A stretch of 64,000 nucleotides of DNA from positions 41,688 through 105,687 of the forward strand of contig NZ_QXQA01000021.1 in NCBI RefSeq assembly GCF_003583765.1. The letters are read 5' to 3'. Position numbers and translations under genes: made by a program. Each line of letters starts with the position of its first letter. Position 1 is the first letter of the stretch. The stretch comes from Paenibacillus nanensis (GTDB taxonomy: Bacteria; Bacillota; Bacilli; Paenibacillales; Paenibacillaceae). The notes under the pieces are model-generated. The model had not been told where the DNA came from. It did no database searches and worked only from the letters and a program-made list of their open reading frames with translations. Of this stretch, positions 51,196 to 59,513 are shown piece by piece.

Positions 51196-51211
51196 ACTGT
51201 ACCGATACAGT
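51196..51211. promoter_or_regulatory. Perfect dyad, candidate MocR operator
   Basis: ACTGTA-CCGA-TACAGT, 16 bases, between the MocR gene and the divergent EamA exporter gene. Half-sites CTGTA/TACAG are the same as in the MocR-linked dyad at 22126-22159. Confidence 0.6.
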
Positions 51212-51305
51212 TGCTTAACTTTCGCGTTGTGGCAGGCAGCGGGATGCTTTACGATTCGAGTGACAGGTTCGAACCCTTTCATTCGCCAAGAGGAGGAATT
51301 TAGCT

Positions 51306-52274
51306 ATGCAATCCCAATCCCAGCCCCAACGAGGCCGCGCCTACGCTTATATCGCCGTTCTCGTCTACGCGGCCATCATCGGGCTATCGTTTATGTTTAC
51401 GAAGGTCGCTCTTACTTACGCCAGTCCTATCGACACGCTTGCACTTCGTTTTACCCTCTCGTTCGCGGCCATTGTTATCCTGATCGCCACCGGGATATTC
51501 CGGGTGTCGCTGAGGGGGAAGCCATGGCCGAGGCTGCTCATTCTGGCGCTCATGTATCCGCTCGGTTTTTTCACCTTGCAGACGTTTGGACTCGAGCACG
51601 CTTCATCTGCGGAAGGCGGCATCATCTTTGCCGTGACGCCGATTCTAACGGCCTTATTGGCGGGAATTTTTCTGAAAGAATCCACGACGCTTCGGCAGAA
51701 GCTCTCGATTCTGCTGTCCGTATTCGGCGTGGCTTTGATTTTCGTTATGCAAGGGACCGGCATTGATTTTACAAATGCGGCGGGCATCTTGCTGCTTTTT
51801 CTTTCTTGCCTTGCGTCAGCGGGCTATGTCGTGCTTTCCCGCTATTTGCTTCGCACGTTCACGCCGACCGAGGTTACAAGCGCGATGATGGCGATCGGAT
51901 GCGCGTCCTTCTGGCTGATGTCGCTTGTCGCTCATGCGGCTGACGGGACGATGCATCAGATTTTCGACCCGCTGGCGAATATGGATTTTGTCTGGTCGAT
52001 CGTGTACCTCGGCATTCCGGCGTCTCTGGTGACAGCCTTCACGTCAAGCTATGCGCTCTCCAAGCTTGAGGCCTCCCGAATCAGCGTATTCTCTAATCTG
52101 TCTACCGTCATCTCGATCGCGGCCGGAGCCTTCATCCTCGGGGAGACCGTCACCGTCTACCATCTCATCGGCTGCGCGCTCATTATTGCAGGAGTGATTG
52201 GCACGAATGTAAAGCAGAAGAGCAAGCAGGAGAGCATCGCGCCGAGGTATCGGACGAATAAAGCTGGAGGCTAG
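51306..52274 (+). CDS. EamA-family drug/metabolite transporter
   Basis: 322 residues with ten hydrophobic segments in two EamA repeats. Characteristic parts are AAIIGLSFMFTKVALTYASP, LEHASSAEGGIIFAVTPILT and SKLEASRISVFSNLSTVISI, with LGETVTVYHLIGCALIIAGV near the end. EamA proteins export amino acids, nucleobases or metabolites. A strong AGGAGGAA precedes the start. It is probably regulated by the divergent MocR protein, which senses a PLP-related ligand, so the substrate may be an amino acid (inference). Confidence 0.9.
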   Translation: MQSQSQPQRGRAYAYIAVLVYAAIIGLSFMFTKVALTYASPIDTLALRFTLSFAAIVILIATGIFRVSLRGKPWPRLLILALMYPLGFFTLQTFGLEHASSAEGGIIFAVTPILTALLAGIFLKESTTLRQKLSILLSVFGVALIFVMQGTGIDFTNAAGILLLFLSCLASAGYVVLSRYLLRTFTPTEVTSAMMAIGCASFWLMSLVAHAADGTMHQIFDPLANMDFVWSIVYLGIPASLVTAFTSSYALSKLEASRISVFSNLSTVISIAAGAFILGETVTVYHLIGCALIIAGVIGTNVKQKSKQESIAPRYRTNKAGG

Positions 52275-52325
52275 TCCCTCCATACAAAGACAAAAATCGA
52301 ATAACGAAAAGGAGTGTATTGAAAA

Positions 52326-52961
52326 ATGAGTACAAAAACGAATAGCAAGCTGGATTTCTTTGCGTTGCTGAAGGAGAGGCATGCCGTAAAACGGTACGAC
52401 AGCGGCTATCGGATGGTTGAAGAGGACATTCTGGCACTATTACAAGCAGCCTCGGACGCGCCATCCGCCTGGAATCTGCAGCATTGGAAATTTCTCACCA
52501 TTACAGATCAGGCCCATAAGGAGACTTTGCTTGATATTGCGTTCGGGCAACGGCAGGTCGTTGAAGCTTCCGCTGTCGTCGCGATTCTAGGCGATTTGCA
52601 AGCGGATCGCAATGCGGAGAAAGTGTTCGGCTCGGATGTGCAGGCTGGACGAATGTCCGTGGCGATCAAGTCCAGACTGATCTCGCAAATCAACCTTGCC
52701 TATGAAAACAAAAACTGGGCCCGGGATCAGGCCATATGCAACGCATCGCTTGCGGCGATGCAACTGATGCTCGCCGCGAAAGCGATGGGACTGGACTCCT
52801 GCCCGATAGGCGGCTTTGATCCGGGCAGGCTGATCGAAGCCTTCGCGATCCCGGACCGTTACGTCCCGGTCATGCTTATATCGGTTGGCAAAGCAGCAGA
52901 GCCCGCCCGCCCGTCCGAAAGGCTTCCGATCGAGGAGTCGGTCGTGTGGAACCGGTTTTGA
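52326..52961 (+). CDS. Nitroreductase-family FMN oxidoreductase
   Basis: 211 residues. The N-terminal ERHAVKRYDSGYRMVEEDIL and the FMN-binding APSAWNLQHWKFLTIT are family features, and LAAKAMGLDSCPIGGFDP, AFAIPDRYVPVMLISVGKA is near the C-terminus. These dimeric flavoproteins reduce nitroaromatics, quinones or flavins with NAD(P)H. AAAAGGAG precedes the ATG. It lies 51 bases after the EamA gene on the same strand and may be part of the same MocR-controlled unit. Confidence 0.9.
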   Translation: MSTKTNSKLDFFALLKERHAVKRYDSGYRMVEEDILALLQAASDAPSAWNLQHWKFLTITDQAHKETLLDIAFGQRQVVEASAVVAILGDLQADRNAEKVFGSDVQAGRMSVAIKSRLISQINLAYENKNWARDQAICNASLAAMQLMLAAKAMGLDSCPIGGFDPGRLIEAFAIPDRYVPVMLISVGKAAEPARPSERLPIEESVVWNRF

Positions 52962-52982
52962 ATGAGTCGAAAAGCCAAACCT

Positions 52983-53723
52983 TTATGCATGGCGATCAGC
53001 TTGAACGACTGTAACCTCCGTCGATAGAGCCAGCCGCTTCTCCTCGTTCGATATAAAACCAAGCTCCTCCATCCGATTCAGCACGAGCTGCTGACGCTCC
53101 ATCGCCAGCTCTTTGTTTTTCAGCGGCGAATATCGTTCGGGAGCTTTGGGCATTGCCGCAAGGATGCCGGCTTCGCTTAAGCTGATCGTCTCTTGATCCT
53201 TGGAGCCGGCGCGAACCGTCTTGCCGAAATACAGCTGAGCGGCTTGCTCAATCCCGTAGGTGCCATGAGCAAAGTAGATCTGGTTCAGATATAATGACAA
53301 AATTTGTTCTTTGGAATAGTTCCGTTCGATATGAAGCGCGATAGCCGACTCCTTCAGTTTTCGCGCAATTGTCTTGTCATGCGATAAAAACAGATTGCGC
53401 GCCAGCTGCATCGTAATCGTGCTGCCGCCTTGCACCATGCCTCCCGCCTTCAAATCGGCGGCAAGCGCTCTTCCAAGCGACAGGATATCGATGCCGGGAT
53501 GAGACATAAAGCGGTGATCCTCCACGGCGAGAAAGGCTTGCCATATATAATCGGGCATCTCTTGGATGGGAATATAGCCGCCCTCGTCTAAGATGGCGGT
53601 TATTTCACGGTCATCTGTCAGCACGTCGCCGGCGGCCGACATGCCAAGCCACGCCGTCAACGACAACACGGTCAGCATCATAGCGGCCATGACTAATCTT
53701 TTTAAACGAATGGCATGAAGCAT
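52983..53723 (-). CDS. Monofunctional GT51 peptidoglycan glycosyltransferase
   Basis: 246 residues from ATG 53723, preceded by GGAGGGGGAG. One N-terminal membrane helix (VMAAMMLTVLSLTAWLGMSA), then a complete GT51 domain: catalytic Glu68 in AVEDHRFMSHPGIDILSLGR, GGSTITMQLARNLFL, and KLKESAIALHIERNYSKEQI, LYLNQIYFAHGTYGI. No transpeptidase domain follows. It polymerises lipid II into glycan strands at the membrane. It resembles the GT51 half of class A PBPs more than Gram-negative MtgA. Confidence 0.9.
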   Translation of the reverse strand: MLHAIRLKRLVMAAMMLTVLSLTAWLGMSAAGDVLTDDREITAILDEGGYIPIQEMPDYIWQAFLAVEDHRFMSHPGIDILSLGRALAADLKAGGMVQGGSTITMQLARNLFLSHDKTIARKLKESAIALHIERNYSKEQILSLYLNQIYFAHGTYGIEQAAQLYFGKTVRAGSKDQETISLSEAGILAAMPKAPERYSPLKNKELAMERQQLVLNRMEELGFISNEEKRLALSTEVTVVQADRHA

Positions 53724-53843
53724 ATAAGCTCCCCCTCCCATTAATGACAATGGTGATCTGTAACTATTTTACAGCCTCCCGTAGCCTTTACCTATCGAAT
53801 ATCCTTTCACTTCCCTTACAACGCTGTAAGGTTTCCAACCCAT

Positions 53844-53887
53844 AAAAAAAGGTTCCGAAAGCAGTATGCCGCTGCTTCGGAACCCTT
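53844..53887 (-). terminator. Terminator of the small coiled-coil/membrane gene
   Basis: AAGGTTCCGAA-A-GCAG pairs with CTGC-TTCGGAACC around TATGCCG; a run of seven T follows on the minus strand. Confidence 0.82.
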
Positions 53888-53918
53888 CTATAGCCGCCTG
53901 TAAGCGTCTCTTCTACGA

Positions 53919-54095
53919 TTAATTGGAATCGCGAATAAACTGAAAAATGCCAATCACAACTAACAGAAGCACAAAAACGATGATAAAACTTAATCCAAAT
54001 CCAGCCATTCCTGCTCGTGACCTTTTGTGCTGGATTTGATTTTCGAGATTTTCTATCCGCCTTTTCAGCTCTTGGATCTCTTTTTCTTGTTCCAT
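53919..54095 (-). CDS. 58-residue coiled-coil single-pass membrane protein
   Basis: The reading is short but convincing: a GGGGAGGAAATAGC ribosome site before ATG 54095, a stop TAA, and its own terminator downstream. The first 24 residues (EQEKEIQELKRRIENLENQI) show a clean heptad pattern, so a coiled coil. Residues 30-54 are a single membrane helix (MAGFGLSFIIVFVLLLVVIG). The C-terminus is short. No family is recognised; such proteins may oligomerise and help place partners in the membrane. The next gene upstream is the LysR regulator. Confidence 0.75.
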   Translation of the reverse strand: MEQEKEIQELKRRIENLENQIQHKRSRAGMAGFGLSFIIVFVLLLVVIGIFQFIRDSN

Positions 54096-54121
54096 GCTAT
54101 TTCCTCCCCGGATGCAGGCGA

Positions 54122-55033
54122 CTACCCCAACGACCGGGCGGAAATCGCCGTAACCTTTTGAATAAAGGACTGCAGTTCGCCTATAAATAGTTTTGCAGCT
54201 TGATTCATAAATTTATCCTTCCGGTAAAGAAGGCAAATATCCTGGCTTGGAGTAGGATTGAGCAGCTTTACGGCCGCGATGTTATCGCGTTTCAAATAAT
54301 CCAGCAGCAATCGCGGAAGAATGGCTCCGCCCATCCCTTGTTCGACTAATGACAGTACCGTCGATAACGTAGAGGTTACGATCGTATTATCGATCACAAT
54401 CCCTTTTTCTTCGCAGCAGGAGCGGATGACCTTCGTAATCTGATGCTCCGGCGCGAACATAACCAGCTTGATCTGCTGCAGTTGCTCAAAGGGAATCGCC
54501 TTTGACTTGGCAAACGGATGATCGGCGTTGATGGCTAGCGCAAACTCCTCATGGAACAAAGGAATAATCGAGACACGGTTATCCGGATGATCAGGCACAA
54601 CCGTAACGCCAAGGTCCCGTGTGCCGTCCACAATCTGTTCATATACATCTACGGTTTCCGTAACGCGTATGGAAAGCTTGGGATAGGCGCGGTGGAAATT
54701 GATCAGAAGCGAATCAAACAACAAATCCCCGTCTCCCGGAAGAATGCCGATGTCCAGCCTTCCGCCTTCCAGCTTCTTCAGATCCGTAATGGCTCCCTTA
54801 ATATAATCAACTCGTTCAAAGATAAGGTGACATTGTTCCAGCAAAATTTTACCCGCATCCGTCAGCGCTATCCGTTTGCCAATGCGGTCGAACAGCGGCG
54901 TTCCGAGCTCGTTCTCCAAAAACTTGATTTGCTGACTCAAATTAGACTGCGTGGTGCACAGGTTCTCGGCCGCTCTCGAAAAATGCATTTCCTTGCAAAC
55001 GGCCGCAAAATACTCCAGCTGCCTGAATTCCAC
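54122..55033 (-). CDS. LysR-family transcriptional regulator
   Basis: About 303 residues from a GTG start at 55033 (GGGAGGCGAGGGA just upstream), giving the standard LysR beginning MEFRQLEYFAAVCKEMHFSR. The HTH is AAENLCTTQSNLSQQIKFLE. The rest is the type 2 periplasmic-binding effector domain (RLDIGILPGDGDLLFDSLLI, ending RKDKFMNQAAKLFIGELQSF). It is divergent from a DinB-family gene and an inverted repeat lies between them. The effector is unknown. Confidence 0.9.
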   Translation of the reverse strand: MEFRQLEYFAAVCKEMHFSRAAENLCTTQSNLSQQIKFLENELGTPLFDRIGKRIALTDAGKILLEQCHLIFERVDYIKGAITDLKKLEGGRLDIGILPGDGDLLFDSLLINFHRAYPKLSIRVTETVDVYEQIVDGTRDLGVTVVPDHPDNRVSIIPLFHEEFALAINADHPFAKSKAIPFEQLQQIKLVMFAPEHQITKVIRSCCEEKGIVIDNTIVTSTLSTVLSLVEQGMGGAILPRLLLDYLKRDNIAAVKLLNPTPSQDICLLYRKDKFMNQAAKLFIGELQSFIQKVTAISARSLG

Positions 55034-55121
55034 TCCCTCGCCTCCCTTAAATGTCGTCTCAATCATCCATTTAGATCATCATACCACTTTATCCCAATTC
55101 TGCGTGCCATCATTACTGAAA

Positions 55122-55138
55122 CCGATCAAATGAATCGG
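55122..55138. promoter_or_regulatory. Candidate LysR box
   Basis: CCGAT (55122-55126) and ATCGG (55134-55138) form a dyad with a 7-base spacer, compatible with the T-N11-A style of LysR sites, in the divergent region between the LysR and DinB genes. Confidence 0.4.
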
Positions 55139-55231
55139 AATCTCGCGATTGTTGCCCTTCGGGGAGAGAGATACACTGTGGATAGAAAGCAAAACACTTA
55201 TCAACCAATTCATTGAGGAGGCGTTTTAACC

Positions 55232-55696
55232 ATGACCCATTCGATTATTGCTACCGGAAAAACTTTGCGTCAGATCGCGATCGGGCAGCTTCAGAACATT
55301 TCGGAAGATCAATTCGATAGGCAAGCGAAAGGATTTAACAACACCATTCGTTGGAATACCGGCCATATCGTGTACTGGATGGATAAGTACTCCGCTTTAT
55401 CTTTTGGATTCCCGTCTGCCATTCCGGTTCATTATGAATTGCTGTTCGGCTCCGGCACGAGGCCTTCAGATTGGACGATGGCCCCGCCCGCGAAGCAGGA
55501 ACTGATCGAGCAGCTATCGGCACAGCTTTCCCGGCTTTCCGAGCTGAAGCCCGAAATGCTCGATATGAAGCTTCAATCGCCGTTCCTCTTAGGCCCGTTC
55601 CAATTTCCAACCTCCGGCGAATTGTTCAATTTCGCGCTAATGCACGAGGCCATCCATCTTGGCATTATTTCGAGCCAGCTAAAGGCGATTCAATAA
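55232..55696 (+). CDS. DinB-superfamily protein
   Basis: 154 residues, helical bundle. The metal-binding histidines expected of DinB/YfiT-like proteins are in WNTGHIVYWMDKY and ALMHEAIHLGIISSQ, with RPSDWTMAPPAK between. The family includes mycothiol/bacillithiol-dependent transferases and many uncharacterised stress proteins. In an organism with bshB2 a bacillithiol-S-transferase role is possible (inference). GAGGAGG precedes the ATG by seven or eight bases. Probably controlled by the divergent LysR protein. Confidence 0.85.
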   Translation: MTHSIIATGKTLRQIAIGQLQNISEDQFDRQAKGFNNTIRWNTGHIVYWMDKYSALSFGFPSAIPVHYELLFGSGTRPSDWTMAPPAKQELIEQLSAQLSRLSELKPEMLDMKLQSPFLLGPFQFPTSGELFNFALMHEAIHLGIISSQLKAIQ

Positions 55697-55717
55697 GTGC
55701 CATTCTTTATTTGCAAC

Positions 55718-55749
55718 ACGAGGCTGCCGCATGACGCGGACAGCCTCGT
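55718..55749. terminator. Bidirectional terminator
   Basis: ACGAGGCTG-CCGC pairs with GCGG-a-CAGCCTCGT around ATGAC. It separates the DinB and DUF4256 genes, which converge. Confidence 0.72.
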
Positions 55750-55765
55750 TACTTGAATATGTTGC

Positions 55766-56326
55766 TCATACCCTCAACAATCCCCGAAAACCTCTGGCGC
55801 CATAGTAAGATTCCGCTCCATTGTGGTACACAAAGACCGTGTCGTAGCGGCGGTCACAGAAGAGGGCTCCTCCAAGCTTTCGAATATGTGGAGGTGTGAC
55901 TACCCAGCTCGATGTCTTCAAATCGAAATTTCCGAACTCCTGCAGCTTCCGATATTGCTCTTCCGTTAAGAGCTCGATGCCCATTTCGGCAGCCATATCC
56001 AAGGCGCTGTTTGCCGGTTTATGCTCTTTCCTCGAATCCAGCGCCGCACGGTCGTAGCAAATACTTCTGCGGCCTTTCGGACTTTCCGCCGAACAATCAA
56101 TAAAGAGGTATTCGCCCGTTTTCTTATCGTGACCCACGATGTCCGGTTCGCCTGCGGTCTTCTCCATTTCATGGAGCGACCACAGCTTTTCAGGACTCGC
56201 CTCGAGCTTTGCTTTAATATCAGCCCATACCAGATCCTCGTGACGGTTCATGTTTTTTTCAAATCGGCGCTGCAAGGTTAGTAGCAGTTCCTCGCTTTGT
56301 TCTGGTGTTAGCGCTTTATTGGTCAT
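55766..56326 (-). CDS. DUF4256-family protein
   Basis: 186 residues, soluble. It has the family features MNRHEDLVWADIKAKLEASP, TGEYLFIDCSAESPKGRRSI, CYDRAALDSRKEHKPANSAL, GIELLTEEQYRKLQEFGNFD and YHNGAESYYGARGFRGLLRV. Members are widespread as single-copy cytosolic proteins of unknown function. GAGGGAGG precedes ATG 56326. It lies downstream of MazEF on the same strand with a 68-base gap and no clear terminator between. Confidence 0.88.
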   Translation of the reverse strand: MTNKALTPEQSEELLLTLQRRFEKNMNRHEDLVWADIKAKLEASPEKLWSLHEMEKTAGEPDIVGHDKKTGEYLFIDCSAESPKGRRSICYDRAALDSRKEHKPANSALDMAAEMGIELLTEEQYRKLQEFGNFDLKTSSWVVTPPHIRKLGGALFCDRRYDTVFVYHNGAESYYGARGFRGLLRV

Positions 56327-56394
56327 AATAAATCCTCCCTCGTGTATTGTTTAGCGAATAACGAATGATATTTATAGCAAAACGTTTTCTGTGA

Positions 56395-56781
56395 TTAAAA
56401 AAAGATGCTCCGCACGATCGCAATTACTTTCTTATAAAACTCTGATGTAATATCCACTTGCCCCACAACGTCTGCGTTTCTTTGATTCATATCTAGAGCT
56501 TTAACTTGCTCGCATAGTGCCTGTCCAGTAAGAAATACAACTCCCTCTTCTGGATGATTAATTTCTATCTCATTTTCGGGAACGGGGACATGGTATGGAT
56601 ACTCCCTTTTTGTATTTGCAAGAGGCACGATAGCGGCAAATTTTTGTGCAAGCGTTCCCGGATTGACGATCCCATCAGATACCACAAGCGCTGGTCTTCT
56701 TCCGCCCTGCTCGTACCCGGCCTGTGGGCTTAGTTCTATATAGACAATACTTCCGCGTTGGATGTTACCGGTTATAGCCAT
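56395..56781 (-). CDS. mazF: MazF/PemK-family endoribonuclease toxin
   Basis: 128 residues from ATG 56781, whose A is the last base of the antitoxin stop (TAATG); a GTG at 56787 is the alternative. MazF features are RGSIVYIELSPQAGYEQGGR, RPALVVSDG, FAAIVPLANTKREYP, and VVFLTGQALCEQVKALDMNQ. The conserved Arg and Thr of the active-site groove (GRRPAL, TGQ) are present. MazF cleaves single-stranded RNA at a short motif and is held inactive by MazE. Translationally coupled to the antitoxin. Confidence 0.92.
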   Translation of the reverse strand: MAITGNIQRGSIVYIELSPQAGYEQGGRRPALVVSDGIVNPGTLAQKFAAIVPLANTKREYPYHVPVPENEIEINHPEEGVVFLTGQALCEQVKALDMNQRNADVVGQVDITSEFYKKVIAIVRSIFF

Positions 56782-57059
56782 TACCACATCTCATCTCCTA
56801 CAAGATCTGGTAGTGCATCTTCTATTTCGCTAACCTCCGATTTTTCGCATTCTTCTCGTAGTTTCAATGATAATGCACGCAGATAATCCGGATCCTCTTC
56901 ATCAATCTCAGCTTCGACAGCTCGTAAAACTAGCTCCTTATTCTCTGTTACTATCATTTCAATCCCAACCCCGTCTGCGAACTTTACTAGCTCGGAAACT
57001 TCCTGCGGGATGCGGACGGCCAAGCTATTTCCCCATTTCCGGACAGTTGCTTTCGTCAT
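56781..57059 (-). CDS. mazE: MazE-type AbrB/SpoVT antitoxin
   Basis: 92 residues from ATG 57059, chosen for the AGAGGG nine bases upstream and because it gives the standard swapped-hairpin start MTKATVRKWGNSLAVRIPQE. The N-terminal AbrB-fold domain binds DNA; the acidic C-terminal tail (EIDEEDPDYLRALSLKLREE) would wrap the toxin. It precedes and overlaps mazF, as usual for the family. A 23-bp dyad upstream (57119-57141) is the likely autoregulatory operator. Confidence 0.92.
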   Translation of the reverse strand: MTKATVRKWGNSLAVRIPQEVSELVKFADGVGIEMIVTENKELVLRAVEAEIDEEDPDYLRALSLKLREECEKSEVSEIEDALPDLVGDEMW

Positions 57060-57118
57060 ATAAATCATCCCTCTTCTTATTCCACCATTTTGTACCATTT
57101 TAGCACACCCTCCAGGGA

Positions 57119-57141
57119 TTGTATATACACAGTATATACAA
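57119..57141 (-). promoter_or_regulatory. MazEF operator overlapping the -35
   Basis: TTGTATATAC (57119-57128), ACA, GTATATACAA (57132-57141): a perfect 10-bp dyad. On the minus strand TATACA within its proximal arm lies 17 bases before TAAAAT, a plausible -35/-10 pair, so MazE binding would block transcription. Confidence 0.72.
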
Positions 57142-57187
57142 CACCCGAGTGAAGGATACATGTATGTTTCAGTAGCTATTGCCGATT

Positions 57188-58351
57188 CTACAGCGTCTCC
57201 GTGCTCAGTGTAAATCCTTCAATCACCGCGTCCTCGTCGACCTCGATCAAAATGCACCGTTTTCCTCGGTAATTGACCTGCTTCACATATTTCAAATCTT
57301 GCGGGCTGACCGAGATTGTGGCGACCTTCGTTTCGATTTTTATCGACTTCGAAGTGAACTTCGGAATGACGCTGCTCGCTTTGATTTCATAGTTTTTGTC
57401 GTCAACCACCGTTTCGAACGCCCGCTCCACCTTCTCCGTCGTCACGTTCTCCACGCCACTAGCCGTCAGCATATGCGCCACATCTTTATAATCCAGCTTC
57501 GGAGGCTCTTCCTCCTCGTTCGTTTCGATGATCTGGTGAATTTCCTCGTATACATGAGCGATCGTTGCCGCATCGAGCTGCTCTCCCGCCACTTCCTTCA
57601 CGATCTCCTCGAAAATGCTTCTTTCTTCCTGCGCCGTCACCGTCTTCTCGGCATTCAACACTTGCTCAATGAAACGGAAATTCGGCTCGTTGGCTTTCCC
57701 CGTGCAATACATAATGCGGTTCACGTCGGAATAATTGTCCGTCACGCTAGGGTAGAAAAAGCCTTGCTCCGGCGCGTTCAGCTTGATAATCGGATCAACG
57801 AAGACATTATATTTAAATTCCCTCTCGACATAATCGAACATGAGCGTCTTCCGATGCTGCTCCGTGGAATTCACGCTGCACAGAATGAACGGATTGACGA
57901 ACATCTCATCGTTTTCGCTCTCCTCGGCTTCTTCGTTCCTTTCCTTGGTCGGCCGAAAATATTGCCCGCGGACGAATGTAACCACCGTGTCCCGTTCATA
58001 TTTGGTATCGGCCAGCATTTTCTCCACGAGCAAAATCATAAGATCATGCCATTCCTCCGGATCGCCGGTCACCAGCGCTTGATGGAGAAGCACCCGCGAA
58101 GGATCCTCCGCTTCCTCCATAAACTTCAATTCGAATAGCTTCTGGTCCAATTCGCCGGTCAGCAGTTTTTTGAAATTGCTCATATACAGCTCCTGCTTCT
58201 CTCGGTCCAAGAGGGCGAACGGCTGACGCTCGAAATGATAGATTTCGTTGCTTTCCTTCATAATGTACACGTTCAAAATGTCATAAAGGTTGAGCTTATG
58301 ATTATCCAGCTTGAATTGCTTGCGAATATGCGCGAGTTCTTTTTTTATCAT
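57188..58351 (-). CDS. DUF4317-family protein
   Basis: 387 residues from ATG 58351, which gives the family N-terminus MIKKELAHIRKQFKLDNHKL. Later segments are KKLLTGELDQKLFELKFMEE, VTFVRGQYFRPTKE and a C-terminal PKFTSKSIKIETKVATISVS block. Cytosolic, acidic. It is found across Firmicutes as a lone gene of unknown function. The longer open frame to 58429 has no good ribosome site; AGGAG is 16 bases before the chosen ATG, so the start is not fully certain. Confidence 0.88.
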   Translation of the reverse strand: MIKKELAHIRKQFKLDNHKLNLYDILNVYIMKESNEIYHFERQPFALLDREKQELYMSNFKKLLTGELDQKLFELKFMEEAEDPSRVLLHQALVTGDPEEWHDLMILLVEKMLADTKYERDTVVTFVRGQYFRPTKERNEEAEESENDEMFVNPFILCSVNSTEQHRKTLMFDYVEREFKYNVFVDPIIKLNAPEQGFFYPSVTDNYSDVNRIMYCTGKANEPNFRFIEQVLNAEKTVTAQEERSIFEEIVKEVAGEQLDAATIAHVYEEIHQIIETNEEEEPPKLDYKDVAHMLTASGVENVTTEKVERAFETVVDDKNYEIKASSVIPKFTSKSIKIETKVATISVSPQDLKYVKQVNYRGKRCILIEVDEDAVIEGFTLSTETL

Positions 58352-58433
58352 GGTCCGTCGAACAGCTCCTATGTTATAAGATGGCTTATCCAGTATAATC
58401 GATTGCTCTAAAAAAATGTAACACATCAAACTG

Positions 58434-58457
58434 AAAAAGCCCCTCGGAAGAAGGGCA
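58434..58457 (-). terminator. Terminator of the glycan operon
   Basis: AGCCC-c-TC pairs with GA-a-GGGC around GGAA; T5 follows on the minus strand, after the GT2-GtrA stop at 58479. Confidence 0.65.
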
Positions 58458-58478
58458 TTACGAAAATTATTACGGCGC

Positions 58479-59513
58479 TCATTGCAGTCGACCCGACTTC
58501 ACAAAAACAAACTTCCTTTGAACCCAATAACTGAACAAGAAGATGGTTGTTTCCGTAAAAATCTTCGCTAAGATCAAGGACAATCCGATTGTGCTGTAAT
58601 AAAAATCGATGACGCCGTAGTTCGCAAGCATCACGACGAGCGCAAGGAGCATATATCGGGGCAGCGAGCTTTTAACAGGCACATCATTGGACGTTGAAAA
58701 TACAAAACGCCGATTGGCGGCGTAATTAAAAACTGCGCTGCAGACTCTCGCCCCTACTACCGCAAGCAATAGATTGGAAGTAAAGAGCTGAATAAGTACA
58801 AGAAGCAGCACATCGAGGAATGCGGACATAAGCGAAGACACGCTGAATTTAACAATCGGCAAGTATACGCGGAAAGAATCTTTTAGAAAATGAAAATGAG
58901 AAGATTGATTCCGCTCCAGATAGACGGTGTCGATATCGATCTCTTTAAACGTGCAGCCCGCCGGAACGGCCTCGAGCAGCATATTCATTTCATACTCGAA
59001 CCGGTCGCCTGTAATTCTGCACAGCCACGGAAGCATCTCCGCCCCGAATCCCCGAAGTCCCGTTTGTGTATCGTATATTTTCGCGCCGCTGACAAAGGAG
59101 AATATGCTCCTCGTCACACTGTTTCCAAATCGGCTGCGGAAGGGGACTTTTCCTGCAAATTTCCTGCTGCCAAGCACGATCGTTTTGGGGTGGCCCTGCA
59201 CGACTTCCTCCGCTATTCGGATAATATCTTTCGGCAAATGCTGCCCGTCACAATCCGCCGTAACAACGCCTGACGCTTCCTTCGTTTCAAGTATATAGCG
59301 AAAGCCGGTTTTTAACGCCGCTCCCTTCCCTTTGTTATGCTCATGCGTTAACACCGTACAGCCTAGACTTGCAGCCCTATCAAAAATAGACTGATATGCC
59401 GGCCCGCTGCCATCGTCTACTACGACGATCTCATCGTCACTTCTATCCTTTAAATCATGAATCAAGTGAATAAGCCTTTGACTCGGTTCGTAAGCCGGGA
59501 TCAAAATAATCAT
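58479..59513 (-). CDS. GT2 glycosyltransferase fused to a GtrA-like membrane domain
   Basis: 344 residues. ATG 59513 overlaps the TGA of the upstream gene (ATGA) and is preceded by AAGGAGGGG, so it is preferred over the longer frame. Residues 1-200 are a GT-A domain with IILIPAYEPSQRL, VVVDDGSGP, the DxD-type ADCDGQHLP and TQTGLRGF, similar to polyprenyl-phosphate glycosyltransferases. Residues 220-340 have four membrane helices of the GtrA type (VFNYAANRRFVFS, YWVQRKFVF). In other systems these two parts are separate proteins: one loads a sugar onto undecaprenyl phosphate, the other helps flip it. Here one polypeptide probably does both for an envelope glycan. Confidence 0.9.
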   Translation of the reverse strand: MIILIPAYEPSQRLIHLIHDLKDRSDDEIVVVDDGSGPAYQSIFDRAASLGCTVLTHEHNKGKGAALKTGFRYILETKEASGVVTADCDGQHLPKDIIRIAEEVVQGHPKTIVLGSRKFAGKVPFRSRFGNSVTRSIFSFVSGAKIYDTQTGLRGFGAEMLPWLCRITGDRFEYEMNMLLEAVPAGCTFKEIDIDTVYLERNQSSHFHFLKDSFRVYLPIVKFSVSSLMSAFLDVLLLVLIQLFTSNLLLAVVGARVCSAVFNYAANRRFVFSTSNDVPVKSSLPRYMLLALVVMLANYGVIDFYYSTIGLSLILAKIFTETTIFLFSYWVQRKFVFVKSGRLQ

